A DNA stretch of 64,000 bases from an uncultured Cohaesibacter sp. (lineage in GTDB: Bacteria > Pseudomonadota > Alphaproteobacteria > Rhizobiales > Cohaesibacteraceae): contig NZ_OY781091.1 in NCBI RefSeq assembly GCF_963676275.1, positions 2,334,775 to 2,398,774 on the forward strand, in the 5' to 3' direction. This document shows positions 9,422-17,369 of the stretch, in pieces. The notes below the pieces were generated by a model. That model saw only the letters and a list, made by a program, of their open reading frames with translations, was not told the origin of the DNA and did not search any database. Positions within the stretch are counted from its first letter, which is position 1. Every line of letters begins with the position of its first letter. The position numbers and the translations under genes are program-made.

Positions 9422-9733
9422 ATGAAAAAAGCGCGCATATTCAAACCTTCAAAGAATGCCATGCAGTCCGGACAAGCCAACAGCCAGTCTTGGGTGCTTT
9501 CCTTCGAGCCCGGATCCGCAAGCAAGCGCGATCCACTGACCGGGCATATCTCTTCCTCAGACACAAACCGACAGGTCAAGTTGACTTTTCCAACGCAGGA
9601 TGCCGCCATATCCTATGCCGAGCGCCAAGGTCTGGATTACCAGATTCTTGAGCCGAAAACACGCAAGCGGATCCTCAAGGCCTATTCGGACAATTTCGCA
9701 ACCGGTCGCATAGAGGGCAACTGGACGCATTAG
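9422..9733 (+). CDS. ETC complex I subunit, NDUFS4-like accessory subunit
   Basis: 103 residues. The pattern MKKARIFKPSKNAMQSG, SWVLSFEP, then FPTQDAAISYAERQGLDYQI and a C-terminal SDNFATGRIEGNWTH is the conserved region of the small NDUFS4/18-kDa type subunit, which alphaproteobacterial complex I shares with mitochondria. It should sit on the peripheral arm of NADH:ubiquinone oxidoreductase. It is encoded alone here, away from a nuo operon, 51 bases after tRNA-Pro, as is usual in this class. The start at 9422 was preferred over a GTG/ATG 30 bases upstream because AGAGAG precedes it. Confidence 0.85.
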   Translation: MKKARIFKPSKNAMQSGQANSQSWVLSFEPGSASKRDPLTGHISSSDTNRQVKLTFPTQDAAISYAERQGLDYQILEPKTRKRILKAYSDNFATGRIEGNWTH

Positions 9734-9847
9734 CGACAAGGCAGGAAACGCGCCCAAAGCCGGTCAATCCACCGCTTGATATCTCTAAATATGAGCCCGC
9801 TCGCAAGCGACGCATCCGCCTTGGCGTCTAGCCCGGTCACAATTTAA

Positions 9848-9875
9848 CCAGACTATTTCAATAGCAATAGTCTGG
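9848..9875. other. Perfect 10-bp stem-loop between the complex I subunit and the GH43 gene
   Basis: CCAGACTATT and AATAGTCTGG are exact inverted copies with an 8-base loop, 115 bases after one gene and 101 before the next. No T-run follows, so it may be a factor-assisted terminator or an operator for the glycosidase gene. Confidence 0.5.
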
Positions 9876-9976
9876 TGTGCATTTGCGTCGTTGCGCCGCT
9901 CAATCGTTCACCGGTAGATCATTTCCAAAGCGCGGCAGTCGGCCGCAATAGCGCAATCAGGAAAGAACTTCATCCT

Positions 9977-11680
9977 ATGCAAAAGCTCGTTCTTTCATTT
10001 CTGCTTTTCTGGCTTTGCGCATGGCCCAGCGCCTTTTCTCAAGAGTTGATTTCACAAGAATATTCCAGCCTGAAGCCGCAGGAAATCTCCCTGCACATGA
10101 CGCTGGATCCCACGCGCGACTCATCGCAATCCACGATTTCGATCGTTGATAGCAACAGGCAACAGATTATCGGGATCGGTATAAGAGCTATCGAGGGCAA
10201 AGCCCGATTGATCATGCGCCAGCACGGTTCGGACTGGATGCCGGTCGAGCTTGAAACAGACAAGCTTCAGCCGAGCAGAAATATCTGGCCCAATTCAGAC
10301 TTCAGCTCGCCGTTCGTCAAATTCTATGTTGCAAGAGGGCGGAAAATCCTCGTCTTCATCAACGGCATGCGGATCGCCAAAAGCGCCCGTCTTTTCACGG
10401 ATGAAAGATACTATCTTCTCAGTCAAAGCGCAGAGAGTGGCCACATATCAAGGGCTTCCCAAAAAACACTGCCTAAGGGCATTTTCTCGAAATTGGCAGG
10501 ATCCTTTGCCAAAAGTCAGGCCATTCCCGATTTGGCCGACCCAAACATTTCCTATTTTGACGATGTCTATTATCTGACTGGAACAACGGGCGGACGAAAA
10601 GACAATGCGCTTGCCTGTTTCATTTCAAGTGACTTGAAAAACTGGCAAGAAAATGATGCTTGCATCATCAACAATGACAATGAGCCATTTGCTGATTTCG
10701 CCAAATGGGCGCCGAGTCTGATTCAGCGGAAAGAGGGCATCTATGCCCTATATGCCCAAGTCTATCGCCAAGAGCCAAATATCTATAAAAAGAGAGATTT
10801 CGGACTAAGGGGTATCGGCTTCAAATTCATACCGCGAGACCGCTCTGGCAGCCTCCTGAAAGAGCAGAAAACAACACGGATGCTCGTCGGCAGCGACCAA
10901 AGCTACTATAAGCAAATACTGGATCCTTCACGGCGGGAAATTCAGATCATCGACCCCGAAATTTTCGAGCTGAATGACGATGGCCATGTCAGAAGCTTCC
11001 TTCTTTGGAAAGAGCGCCCTTTGACCGGGATAGATGAGACCGGTCGCGATGAGCCGTCCGTCTATCGATACACGACCATCGCAGTGCAGGAAATTGAAGT
11101 GAAGGCAGGTTCGATCTCCCTGATCGGCAACGGGCCACAAAAACTCATTCAATCCTATCTCGGCCAACCGCACACTGCATGGGCTCGAAATGACGAGCAG
11201 GGGACATGGCAAGGCCCGCTGATCGAAAATCCCAGCCTGCTCTTGCACGACAATATCTATTATCTGTTCTACTCTGCCCATCGATTTTATCAGGCCGATT
11301 ATAGCACCGGGCTCGCCATCGCCAGCGCACTGGATAAAAGGGGCCGAATTCTGCCGCCAACCGACCCCCGACTTCGCTTTATCCCTCTATTCAACAGCCC
11401 GCTTTTCGCCAGCACCATGTCAAACAATTTAGTCGGCGGAACAGCCAGCATATTGGGCGGCAACGGTTCGGCCAGATATGTTGGGGCAGGAGGTCTATCG
11501 GTATTTCCATTAGCAGACAGCAAGAGAACAAAAGCCGCTCCCGATTATGGCGTCGCCTTTCATGCCTACAAGATCGAGCCGGACACAAATATGAAAAAGC
11601 TAAACAAGAGTATCAAACGCAGCACATTGATTGGGCACCTGTATTTTGACGCCGCCCGTATTCCCAACATCATACCATAG
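9977..11680 (+). CDS. Exported GH43-type glycoside hydrolase
   Basis: 567 residues. Signal peptide MQKLVLSFLLFWLCAWPSAFS (about 1-22), then a beta-rich region (25-170), then a five-bladed-propeller pattern typical of GH43/GH32-like enzymes: ADPNISYFDDVYYLTGT (Asp188, candidate base), IDPEIFELNDDG (Asp326, candidate modulator) and IENPSLLLHDNIYYLFYSA (Glu417, candidate acid). These are the three acidic positions the family needs, in the right order. Members cut arabinan, xylan, galactan or related sugars. Substrate unknown; no sugar-uptake genes are adjacent. The start at 9977 begins the signal peptide. It is the last host gene before the phage site and only 110 bases from a phage relic, so it could be older cargo. 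Confidence 0.72.
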   Translation: MQKLVLSFLLFWLCAWPSAFSQELISQEYSSLKPQEISLHMTLDPTRDSSQSTISIVDSNRQQIIGIGIRAIEGKARLIMRQHGSDWMPVELETDKLQPSRNIWPNSDFSSPFVKFYVARGRKILVFINGMRIAKSARLFTDERYYLLSQSAESGHISRASQKTLPKGIFSKLAGSFAKSQAIPDLADPNISYFDDVYYLTGTTGGRKDNALACFISSDLKNWQENDACIINNDNEPFADFAKWAPSLIQRKEGIYALYAQVYRQEPNIYKKRDFGLRGIGFKFIPRDRSGSLLKEQKTTRMLVGSDQSYYKQILDPSRREIQIIDPEIFELNDDGHVRSFLLWKERPLTGIDETGRDEPSVYRYTTIAVQEIEVKAGSISLIGNGPQKLIQSYLGQPHTAWARNDEQGTWQGPLIENPSLLLHDNIYYLFYSAHRFYQADYSTGLAIASALDKRGRILPPTDPRLRFIPLFNSPLFASTMSNNLVGGTASILGGNGSARYVGAGGLSVFPLADSKRTKAAPDYGVAFHAYKIEPDTNMKKLNKSIKRSTLIGHLYFDAARIPNIIP

Positions 11681-11792
11681 GCAAGATGCCAGCTTTCCGC
11701 TCAGCAAAAGATCCAAACAAATCCAATTGCTCTGAAGTCTTAAAAATAGCCAGAAAGACATTTGTTGCCGCTTCCAAGGCTTCGCCCATCCT

Positions 11793-11883
11793 GCAAAAGC
11801 GACATTCTTTCACAGGATGGCATGGAAATGAAAATTATAATTGAAAAGCAATGCAGACACCCCTAAAAGAGGGCCTCAAAAGC
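11793..11883 (+). pseudogene. Relic of the right end of a related prophage (3' end of holin-like gene)
   Basis: Read in one frame to the TAA at 11864-11866, this stretch gives DILSQDGMEMKIIIEK and five more codons before the stop. The last gene of the resident prophage ends DNLSQDIRDLKNLIEK plus five codons, with the stop in the same place (49343-49345). DNA matches include CTTTCACAGGA, ATTGAAAAGC and a block TAAAAGAGGGCCTCAAA just after both stops. Both copies lie about 91-95 bases upstream of the 50-bp att repeat. Similarity fades upstream of about 11790. It is too diverged to be a recent duplication of this prophage, so I infer the remnant of a different, related phage. Confidence 0.7.
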
Positions 11884-11957
11884 AGCAAGGCAAGCCGGGA
11901 CAAAAACAGCTTTCTACCTTGTCTGCAAATATTGAAGATGCCGAAAACAGGTAACTC

Positions 11958-12007
11958 TTCAACCAGTTGGCCCCTTAGCTCAGTTGGATAGAGCAGCTGA
12001 CTTCTAA
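11958..12007 (+). repeat. attL: 50-bp direct repeat carrying the 5' half of tRNA-Arg
   Basis: Identical to 49440-49489. The tRNA part starts at 11969 and breaks off at 12007 inside the anticodon loop, after which phage sequence begins, so this copy cannot fold as a tRNA. It keeps the original host upstream region, so a truncated 5' tRNA half might still be transcribed. Confidence 0.95.
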
Positions 12008-12413
12008 GAACTATTTTTCCTATACAATTCAATAAATTAGACGAAATTGCGTGAGACCTCACCAGCAAATCACGATGAAGCCTCACAATCGCACTTTCGT
12101 GTCACTCAGCACTATCTACGCGACGGGAAAGCTCATCCACCATATCTTCGAGAGAATTGTGTATCGTATGATAGGCAGATGGCATTTTCCTGCATGATCC
12201 GGGAAACGTATCGAGCAATGTCAACGCTTTGATCATTCCTTGCATAGAAAACACGATCGATGGCGAACTCTTCGTCTTCATTTTTCGGCTCTTTTCTCAT
12301 TATATGCTTGCAGAAACATACAAATGCAATTTTAGACAAAGATAAAGAAAATCGTTTCCTGCTGGTTTATGGCTTGTTTCAAATTTTCATCAATTTTTAC
12401 GAGTGCCTCCTAT
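12008..12413. other. Left phage end, mostly non-coding
   Basis: 406 bases between attL and the integrase stop. It is AT-rich and contains GTGAG-AC-CTCAC at 12051-12062, which shares the GTGAGAC word with the palindromes next to attR and could be an integrase arm site. A possible 55-codon minus-strand ORF (stop 12133, ATG 12300) has ordinary composition but no clear ribosome site, so I do not call it a gene. Confidence 0.5.
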
Positions 12414-13604
12414 CTACAACCCTCCATTAGCATCCAGGTAAGCCATAAGCTTTTGAGTTGCCTCAGATGCCTGATCCGGAGTGCGGGCCAAATAGTGTTT
12501 GAGGATCTTGTGAATATTTTCGATACTATGACCGGTTACCGAAGCAATCTGAGGAAGTGTGCAGCCCGCGCTCGCCAACCAAGTTACAGCGGTGTCACGA
12601 AGGTCTTGATCTCTAAATCCTTTGAGGCTTGGCAAAGCCTTTGCCGCTTCATTGCATACAACCCTGAAGGCTTTCCGATAGGTATCCCCGTCCTCACCCC
12701 AAGGGAGCCCCTTGTCTTCGTTGATAAGAAGGAATGGATACTGCTTCCTCAATTTTGTTCTTCGTTGTTTTGATGCCTCTATGCGGGAAAGCAGAGAAGG
12801 AATCGCGGGCACAAGAACGATGGCTCCGGTTTTGGATTGCTTGAACAGCAACTCTGAACCCTCATTGCTCTGAAGCTTAAACAGGAGCCGATCATTTTGT
12901 CTTTGCGCAGTACATAGGCCAAGCATGATCGCATCCCCAATGTCTTCTCTCTCCATCAAGTCTGCAGTTGCGATTAGATGCTTCATTTCATCGATGGTCC
13001 CAACGCGCAATCTGGGAGGAGGGGTAGTCATACGCAAATCCGTCCAAGGGTTTTGCGAAACAATCCCTTTCTCACGCTCTGCCCAACCAAAAGCAGGCCG
13101 AATGGTGCTGACCAGTGCTTTGGAATAGGACACACCCTTTTCCTCTCGAAGCTTATTATAAATCCCATGTGCCATAACTTTGGAAATGGCCGTTGCAGGG
13201 ATTGTCCAAAGCTCTTCATCAAACTGGCGAATTGCCTCGATGTTATCGGCATACCATTTCAGAGTTCTTTGAGTGGGTTTACCAACCTGCCTTGAGACTT
13301 CGGTTCGCTCTCTATGCCAGTTTGCCAGTAGTTCACCAAAAGAGATGTACCCTTTTCGGGCATGGTTCCTGACCTTCTTTTTAGGCTTGGTTTCTTTGAG
13401 CTTTTCCTGCTGGCGGCGGGTGGCAAGTTCTTCGGAAAAATGTTTTGACCAATCAATCGTTTCATTCAGATCAAACCACCGCCCGTCAACATGCCGTAGG
13501 TCCTTCCCCTTGTATCCAAGCGCTCTCACGGAGTGACCAGGGACAAATCGAGGGCGCCCTTCGCGCCATACAACGTGTGGAATCTTTATGATAATTTCAG
13601 CCAT
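12414..13604 (-). CDS. int: Phage tyrosine integrase
   Basis: 396 residues. Basic N-terminal region (to about 85), a SAM-like core-binding domain (about 88-190), then the catalytic domain with Arg235 (CTAQRQND), Lys258 (KQSKTG), the box II segment QDLRDTAVTWLA with Arg336, His359 (VTGHS) and the nucleophile Tyr371 (KHYLAR). The box II histidine that usually precedes the second arginine is Gln333 here; some integrases tolerate this, but it is worth noting. The gene points toward attL, the normal place for a phage integrase that uses the adjacent tRNA-Arg site. A 207-base gap separates it from the upstream repressor gene; no clear excisionase is visible in it. Confidence 0.93.
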   Translation of the reverse strand: MAEIIIKIPHVVWREGRPRFVPGHSVRALGYKGKDLRHVDGRWFDLNETIDWSKHFSEELATRRQQEKLKETKPKKKVRNHARKGYISFGELLANWHRERTEVSRQVGKPTQRTLKWYADNIEAIRQFDEELWTIPATAISKVMAHGIYNKLREEKGVSYSKALVSTIRPAFGWAEREKGIVSQNPWTDLRMTTPPPRLRVGTIDEMKHLIATADLMEREDIGDAIMLGLCTAQRQNDRLLFKLQSNEGSELLFKQSKTGAIVLVPAIPSLLSRIEASKQRRTKLRKQYPFLLINEDKGLPWGEDGDTYRKAFRVVCNEAAKALPSLKGFRDQDLRDTAVTWLASAGCTLPQIASVTGHSIENIHKILKHYLARTPDQASEATQKLMAYLDANGGL

Positions 13605-13811
13605 GATTTAACCTTCCAGTCGCTAGTTCGGCAAATCTGCGTGACATTTCCCTCATGACTGCGAGCAAAAAAATGGGGCAAGCCGAAAGGCTCACCCCTT
13701 AGGTGTTGCCCGCGGTTGCTTTTACGGGCAAAATAGGAGAGCGATGTCACATCGTATGAATCGGAGCTGGCTGTAGCAGTGGTTTGGTCGCTAATGCTAC
13801 AGGCAGCTTTT

Positions 13812-14204
13812 TCATTCTGCGGGGACGTTCTGCGCCTGATTACCATTCACCACTGTGGCAGCAAGATCTGCGATCATCTTTCTCTGATCATTCGAGGCTC
13901 TGAAAAATATTCGCAATAGGCGGCTGCCAAGCGGTGATTGGAAGGCAGTTTCCAATCCATCTTCATTTTTACTCTTTCTCTCGATGCCTTCGAAAAACCA
14001 ACTGATTGGCTTGTTCAAAGCGTGACCGATTTCAACTAGCTTTGAAGCGCTGATACGGTTTGTGCCTTTCTCGTACTTCTGGACCTGCTGGAAGGTGATG
14101 CCGAGATGCTCACCGAGCTTCTCTTGACTTATGCCGGCCATAGATCTGGCCATGCGTACGCGGGCACCGACATAGACGTCATACTCGTTCGGGGACTTTT
14201 TCAT
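13812..14204 (-). CDS. XRE-family transcriptional regulator (phage)
   Basis: 130 residues. The N-terminal helix-turn-helix is clear: VGARVRMARSMAGISQEKLG then GITFQQVQKYEKGTNRIS (about 12-65). The C-terminal half (LLRIFFRASNDQRKMIADLA) is of the short type found in many rhizobial XRE regulators, with no LexA-like peptidase domain, so it would not self-cleave on SOS. Its start overlaps the upstream minus-strand gene's stop by four bases (ATGA), so the three small genes here (13812-14817) are one lysogeny-side operon. A second XRE repressor at 15658-15993 is better placed to be the main immunity repressor. Confidence 0.8.
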   Translation of the reverse strand: MKKSPNEYDVYVGARVRMARSMAGISQEKLGEHLGITFQQVQKYEKGTNRISASKLVEIGHALNKPISWFFEGIERKSKNEDGLETAFQSPLGSRLLRIFFRASNDQRKMIADLAATVVNGNQAQNVPAE

Positions 14205-14482
14205 TTTGTTTTCTCCTGATTGGGAATGGTGGCATCAAGGTGGAGACGATAGAAGGTGGCCTTGATCACTTCGGCCAGAATGTCATTGAGATTGACAATC
14301 ACTTTGGCTTCGCTGGAATGGCGTAGCTCAATGACGCGACCATCCGTCAGCGCCTTTACAGAGCCGCCGCGTTCATCGGATATGTCACCAATGGGCTGCA
14401 TGAGGCTAAACCGCTTACGATCATCGTCCCCCGGCGTCGGGTAAAATGTGACCGGTACGTTGGCGGGAAGGGTGAGCTTCAT
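14201..14482 (-). CDS. Hypothetical phage protein
   Basis: 93 residues, no family recognised. Beta-rich composition with GGSVKALTDGRVIELRHSSE in the middle and a helical C-terminus. It overlaps its neighbours by four bases at each end (14201-14204 with the XRE gene and 14479-14482 with the preceding gene), which supports it as a real, translationally coupled gene of the lysogeny-side operon. Confidence 0.65.
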   Translation of the reverse strand: MKLTLPANVPVTFYPTPGDDDRKRFSLMQPIGDISDERGGSVKALTDGRVIELRHSSEAKVIVNLNDILAEVIKATFYRLHLDATIPNQEKTK

Positions 14483-14790
14483 ACCGATCCCCCACCATAT
14501 CTTGCGGCCAACTCGGCGGGGACATCCGGAATTTCCAGCTCTTCTTCCTCCGGCTCATTGGGCTCACCAATGAGGATCCGGAGCATCAGATCCTCATTGC
14601 CACTTGCCTTGATCCAGGCGATAACAGCAGGTTTGGACCAGCGGTTCATTCCGGGTAGTTTTTTCGGAAAGTTCGCCTCTTCAAGCTTTGGCCTAGCACG
14701 GTCAAAGCCGCTTTCTGTTACGTCCAGCAGTGAGACAATCTGCTGACGATTAAGTGTCATAGAATGGGTATGAATGAGGGTCATAGTCAT
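14479..14790 (-). CDS. Small putative DNA-binding phage protein (MerR/AlpA-like helix-turn-helix)
   Basis: About 103 residues from the ATG at 14790; other in-frame starts at 14817, 14784 and 14760 are possible and none has a strong ribosome site. TLNRQQIVSLLDVTESGFDR followed by NRWSKPAVIAWIKASG resembles the winged-helix 'pick an address, then place a W-rich wing' pattern of AlpA or excisionase-like proteins. The C-terminus is acidic (EPNEPEEEELEIPD). First gene of the minus-strand lysogeny operon; a role in excision or integrase control is an inference from position only. Confidence 0.55.
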   Translation of the reverse strand: MTMTLIHTHSMTLNRQQIVSLLDVTESGFDRARPKLEEANFPKKLPGMNRWSKPAVIAWIKASGNEDLMLRILIGEPNEPEEEELEIPDVPAELAARYGGGSV

Positions 14791-14869
14791 CAATCCGGTG
14801 GTGAATGATGACCGCAAAGTTACAAATATTGCGACTATACGTCAAACAAAAAATCACATTACACGTGAC

Positions 14870-15661
14870 TCATTGTCGTGTCGTGAGGTGTTTCCACTCT
14901 TTTTGAGCTTCGCAAATCCAAGGTTCTCTCTTGCAAATTGAATAGTTTTGAATTGCTTTATAAGGCTTTAGATACAATGAGTAAAAAGTGAAATCTCTAA
15001 CATATGAATTTGATAAACCATGGATAGAGTGACAGAGAGGATCAGGGCGATATATTATGGGAAGCTCATATCCGAACATAATTTTAATTTTTTCTGTTTT
15101 AGTGGTTTTATAGGCTTTGACGCCAACATCGAAATAATCGAAGAAGTTTGCTATATAAACATTCGATGTCATTCCCGTTAGAACACACAATCGACTAGCA
15201 TAAGTACGATGATTTTCATTAAAGTATACAATGTCATCAGTGTTTTTAAGAACATGTGGGGGTTTGAGGCCGAATGCACTTGTAAGCATGAAAGACCCAT
15301 AAAGAGAAAATGTCAGCGCAAAGAATGAAATTAAAGGAATTTTAGATGAAAATACTGATCCAAATCTAATTAGAAATTTATACGGGTAAAAAAGGCCGAT
15401 GCCAACAACAACGGATATAAGGCTTATTGATAAAAATAAAAAATCATAATCCTGCAATATGGCAATGCCAATAATTAATAGTGAAGATATTGATAAAATC
15501 GGAAAAATCATGAAGGTAGAAGACAGAATTCTTTCGGATGAGCTTTCACTTTTCCAATTGCCACACTTTCCATATGACCAAATTCTCCAAAAAGCTCCAC
15601 AAAAAAATAGGGTTACAATAAGGTCAATATTCTTGGTCGCAGAAAATACGAGAGAATTCAT
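14870..15661 (-). CDS. AT-rich membrane protein of unknown function (likely moron)
   Basis: 263 residues. Three to four hydrophobic helices in the N-terminal half (LIVTLFFCGAFWRIW; LSISSLLIIGIAI; FLFLSISLISVVVGIGLFY; LISFFALTFSLYGSFML) are followed by a roughly 140-residue hydrophilic region with several Cys residues (positions near 160, 210, 245 and 250), probably extracytoplasmic. Base composition is clearly more AT-rich than the flanking phage genes. It lies between the lysogeny operon and the repressor and overlaps the repressor stop by four bases, so it is probably expressed in the lysogen. No family recognised; superinfection exclusion would fit position and topology but is a guess. Confidence 0.6.
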   Translation of the reverse strand: MNSLVFSATKNIDLIVTLFFCGAFWRIWSYGKCGNWKSESSSERILSSTFMIFPILSISSLLIIGIAILQDYDFLFLSISLISVVVGIGLFYPYKFLIRFGSVFSSKIPLISFFALTFSLYGSFMLTSAFGLKPPHVLKNTDDIVYFNENHRTYASRLCVLTGMTSNVYIANFFDYFDVGVKAYKTTKTEKIKIMFGYELPIIYRPDPLCHSIHGLSNSYVRDFTFYSLYLKPYKAIQNYSICKREPWICEAQKEWKHLTTRQ

Positions 15662-15993
15662 TGTTGTTCATCTAATAGGCTGAGCATAGCGTAGGCGCGT
15701 TGCAAAAAGCTGGACGGTCTTCTTTCTAGTAAGACGACGATCTTTTCGAATTCACTATCTGAAATGGGAACATTCTTGAGTAGTTCCCAAGGCTCGCAAT
15801 CAAGAGCTTCCGCGCAGGCTTCTAAAAATGGTTGGTTATACGGTGTCTGGCCGCTTTCCATGCGGGAAACGGTCTGCTTCGTGCTATCAATTGCCTCTGC
15901 CAGCTGCTCCTGGGTCATGCCCCGATGTTTGCGCCATTCGCGCAAATACCATCGCTGAAGTTCTCCTGCCGACTTTCCGTATCTTTTGGTCAT
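15658..15993 (-). CDS. XRE-family phage repressor (CI-like)
   Basis: 111 residues from the ATG at 15993. The DNA-binding domain is textbook: WRKHRGMTQEQLAEAIDSTK then QTVSRMESGQTPYNQPFLEA. A short C-terminal segment (ISDSEFEKIVVLLERRPS) probably dimerises; no self-cleavage domain. It is divergent from the cro-like gene at 16090, with a perfect inverted repeat between them, the layout of a lambdoid-type genetic switch. A longer start at 16101 would run through the operator and is rejected. Confidence 0.82.
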   Translation of the reverse strand: MTKRYGKSAGELQRWYLREWRKHRGMTQEQLAEAIDSTKQTVSRMESGQTPYNQPFLEACAEALDCEPWELLKNVPISDSEFEKIVVLLERRPSSFLQRAYAMLSLLDEQQ

Positions 15994-16060
15994 GTCACCA
16001 ATTATGCAACTTTGCGCTCGCCTAGTCGTTGTGCGTATCTGTGACTTCACATCTTGACCA

Positions 16061-16081
16061 AAGTCACAATATGTGTGACTT
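16061..16081. promoter_or_regulatory. Operator of the repressor/cro switch
   Basis: AAGTCACA-ATATG-TGTGACTT is a perfect inverted repeat with 8-bp arms, eight bases upstream of the cro-like start and in the only gap between the divergent regulators. A second half-site TGTGACTT lies at 16040-16047. Binding by either protein is inferred from position. Confidence 0.75.
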
Positions 16082-16089
16082 GTTGAAGT

Positions 16090-16299
16090 ATGGCAAATCA
16101 CTCACTCAAAGATTGGCGCTTACTGCGCGGGCTGACACAAACCGAATTGGGCGACGCGATCGGCGTCACCAAAGCAGCGGTTAGTCGATATGAACAGGGC
16201 ACCGCCCCCAGTTGGGCGGTGCAGGTTGAAATCTTTGAATTTACACAAGGCGCAGTCACCCCGAATGACTGGCTCCCGAAACGGGAAGTCGCCTCATGA
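16090..16299 (+). CDS. Cro-like XRE regulator
   Basis: 69 residues made up almost wholly of one helix-turn-helix domain: LKDWRLLRGLTQTELGDAIG then VTKAAVSRYEQGTA. Small size, divergence from the repressor gene and position at the head of the early replication operon fit a Cro-type regulator. Its stop overlaps the next start by four bases (ATGA), so it is co-translated with the early genes. Confidence 0.8.
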   Translation: MANHSLKDWRLLRGLTQTELGDAIGVTKAAVSRYEQGTAPSWAVQVEIFEFTQGAVTPNDWLPKREVAS

Positions 16300-16721
16300 A
16301 GTATCCTCTCTTCATCAAACGCAGATCCACATTACAAGCCCCCTTGTTATGCGCACGTGACGCCATCTTGCGCGACAGGCTGGCGGACTTTCTGCGGAAG
16401 CAACATCCAACCAACACCGCTAAAGAAGTGGGCCGGAAAGCCAAGCTGCCACCACGCACGGTCGAGCGCTGGTTAGCGGGGCTTTCTTCTCCTCGCCTTG
16501 AGCACTTTATCCGGCTCCTTCACGCTTATGGGCCCGCACTACTGAAAGCGGCGATGGATGACGACAGCATTCGCACCATGAAACGCAATGGCGGGTTCGA
16601 TTGGGTAGACCGGTTGCGAGCGGCTGAAGATCAGCAGAAAGCGGAAGCGGATCTTGAGCGGGTACAGCGGGCGCTTACCGCTTTACGTTCTGCACGGCCT
16701 TCAGGGCGGCCAGAGGACTAA
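16296..16721 (+). CDS. Early phage protein with predicted helix-turn-helix
   Basis: 141 residues, basic N-terminus (MKYPLFIKRRS). TAKEVGRKAKLPPRTVERWL followed by SSPRLEHFIRLLHAYG looks like a helix-turn-helix with recognition helix around PRTVERWL (about 50-58). A long charged helix (RLRAAEDQQKAEADLERVQR) near the C-terminus may be a coiled coil. Second gene of the early operon, three bases before the next gene. A role in replication control is inferred from context; no family recognised. Confidence 0.6.
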   Translation: MKYPLFIKRRSTLQAPLLCARDAILRDRLADFLRKQHPTNTAKEVGRKAKLPPRTVERWLAGLSSPRLEHFIRLLHAYGPALLKAAMDDDSIRTMKRNGGFDWVDRLRAAEDQQKAEADLERVQRALTALRSARPSGRPED

Positions 16722-16724
16722 TTC

Positions 16725-17369
16725 ATGCGATGCACAGGACGAAACCGAGAAACTTGCCTCAACTTGCGAAAAACCAAAAAGACCGGTCTTTTGTCAACCG
16801 AGAGTGCACAGGGTGCATCTTTTGATGTGCTTGTGCACAGGATGGACAAAATTTCTTCTGCCTGTGCGAACCAAAACTTTTCAATCGCCGAAATTTGCGA
16901 GCTCGCCGGTGTACGTGATCGTCAATGGCGAAGATGGCGGGCAGGGCAGGCGATGCCGCGTCCTTCCAGCCTGAGACGCATGGAACGGGCTATTGCCCAG
17001 AAAACCCAAGACGCAAAACGCGCGGCTCTCTATGGCGGGTCTCTCTCGACAACAGCCTATCGCATGCTGTTGGCCAAACTGGCCGATGTGGCCGGATTGA
17101 ATGTTGCGCTTGTGCTGGCCGACAATCCTCAAGCCCAAGACAAACAGAGCCCCGCACGCGCAGCCGCAAGCCTCTGCCGCCAACGGGCGCTCTATCTCAT
17201 CGTGACCGAATTGAATGTGCCTCTCGTGATGGCGGCAGGCTTTGCCGGTATTTCGAAACAGGCCGTTTCCAAAAGCCTTCGCCAGATCGAAGAGAGCAGG
17301 GACGATCCTGCTATCGATCATCTGCTGGATGAAATGGCGGGGCTGATCCACGGAGGCGCTCATGGTTAG
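16725..17369 (+). CDS. Early phage DNA-binding protein, probable replication-associated
   Basis: 214 residues. Two likely helix-turn-helix segments: SIAEICELAGVRDRQWRRWR (about 53-72), and near the C-terminus VPLVMAAGFAGISKQAVSKSL (about 165-185), the latter like DnaA- or plasmid-initiator-type HTHs. The start at 16725 has GAGGA at good spacing and is three bases from the previous stop; an internal ATG at 16842 would keep both motifs. The stop overlaps the primase start by eight bases. It could be the origin-binding protein for the GGGGACAC repeats 6 kb downstream, but this is only a position-based idea. Confidence 0.6.
   Translation: MRCTGRNRETCLNLRKTKKTGLLSTESAQGASFDVLVHRMDKISSACANQNFSIAEICELAGVRDRQWRRWRAGQAMPRPSSLRRMERAIAQKTQDAKRAALYGGSLSTTAYRMLLAKLADVAGLNVALVLADNPQAQDKQSPARAAASLCRQRALYLIVTELNVPLVMAAGFAGISKQAVSKSLRQIEESRDDPAIDHLLDEMAGLIHGGAHG

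Noticed and set aside
11969-12007. A second tRNA-Arg gene at the left end.
   Set aside because: Only the first 39 bases are present; the 3' half of the anticodon arm, the T-arm and the acceptor strand are missing.
13586-13846. An 86-codon minus-strand ORF as the excisionase gene.
   Set aside because: It overlaps both the integrase and repressor genes in other frames, and its translation is Ser/Thr/Arg-rich with no helix-turn-helix.
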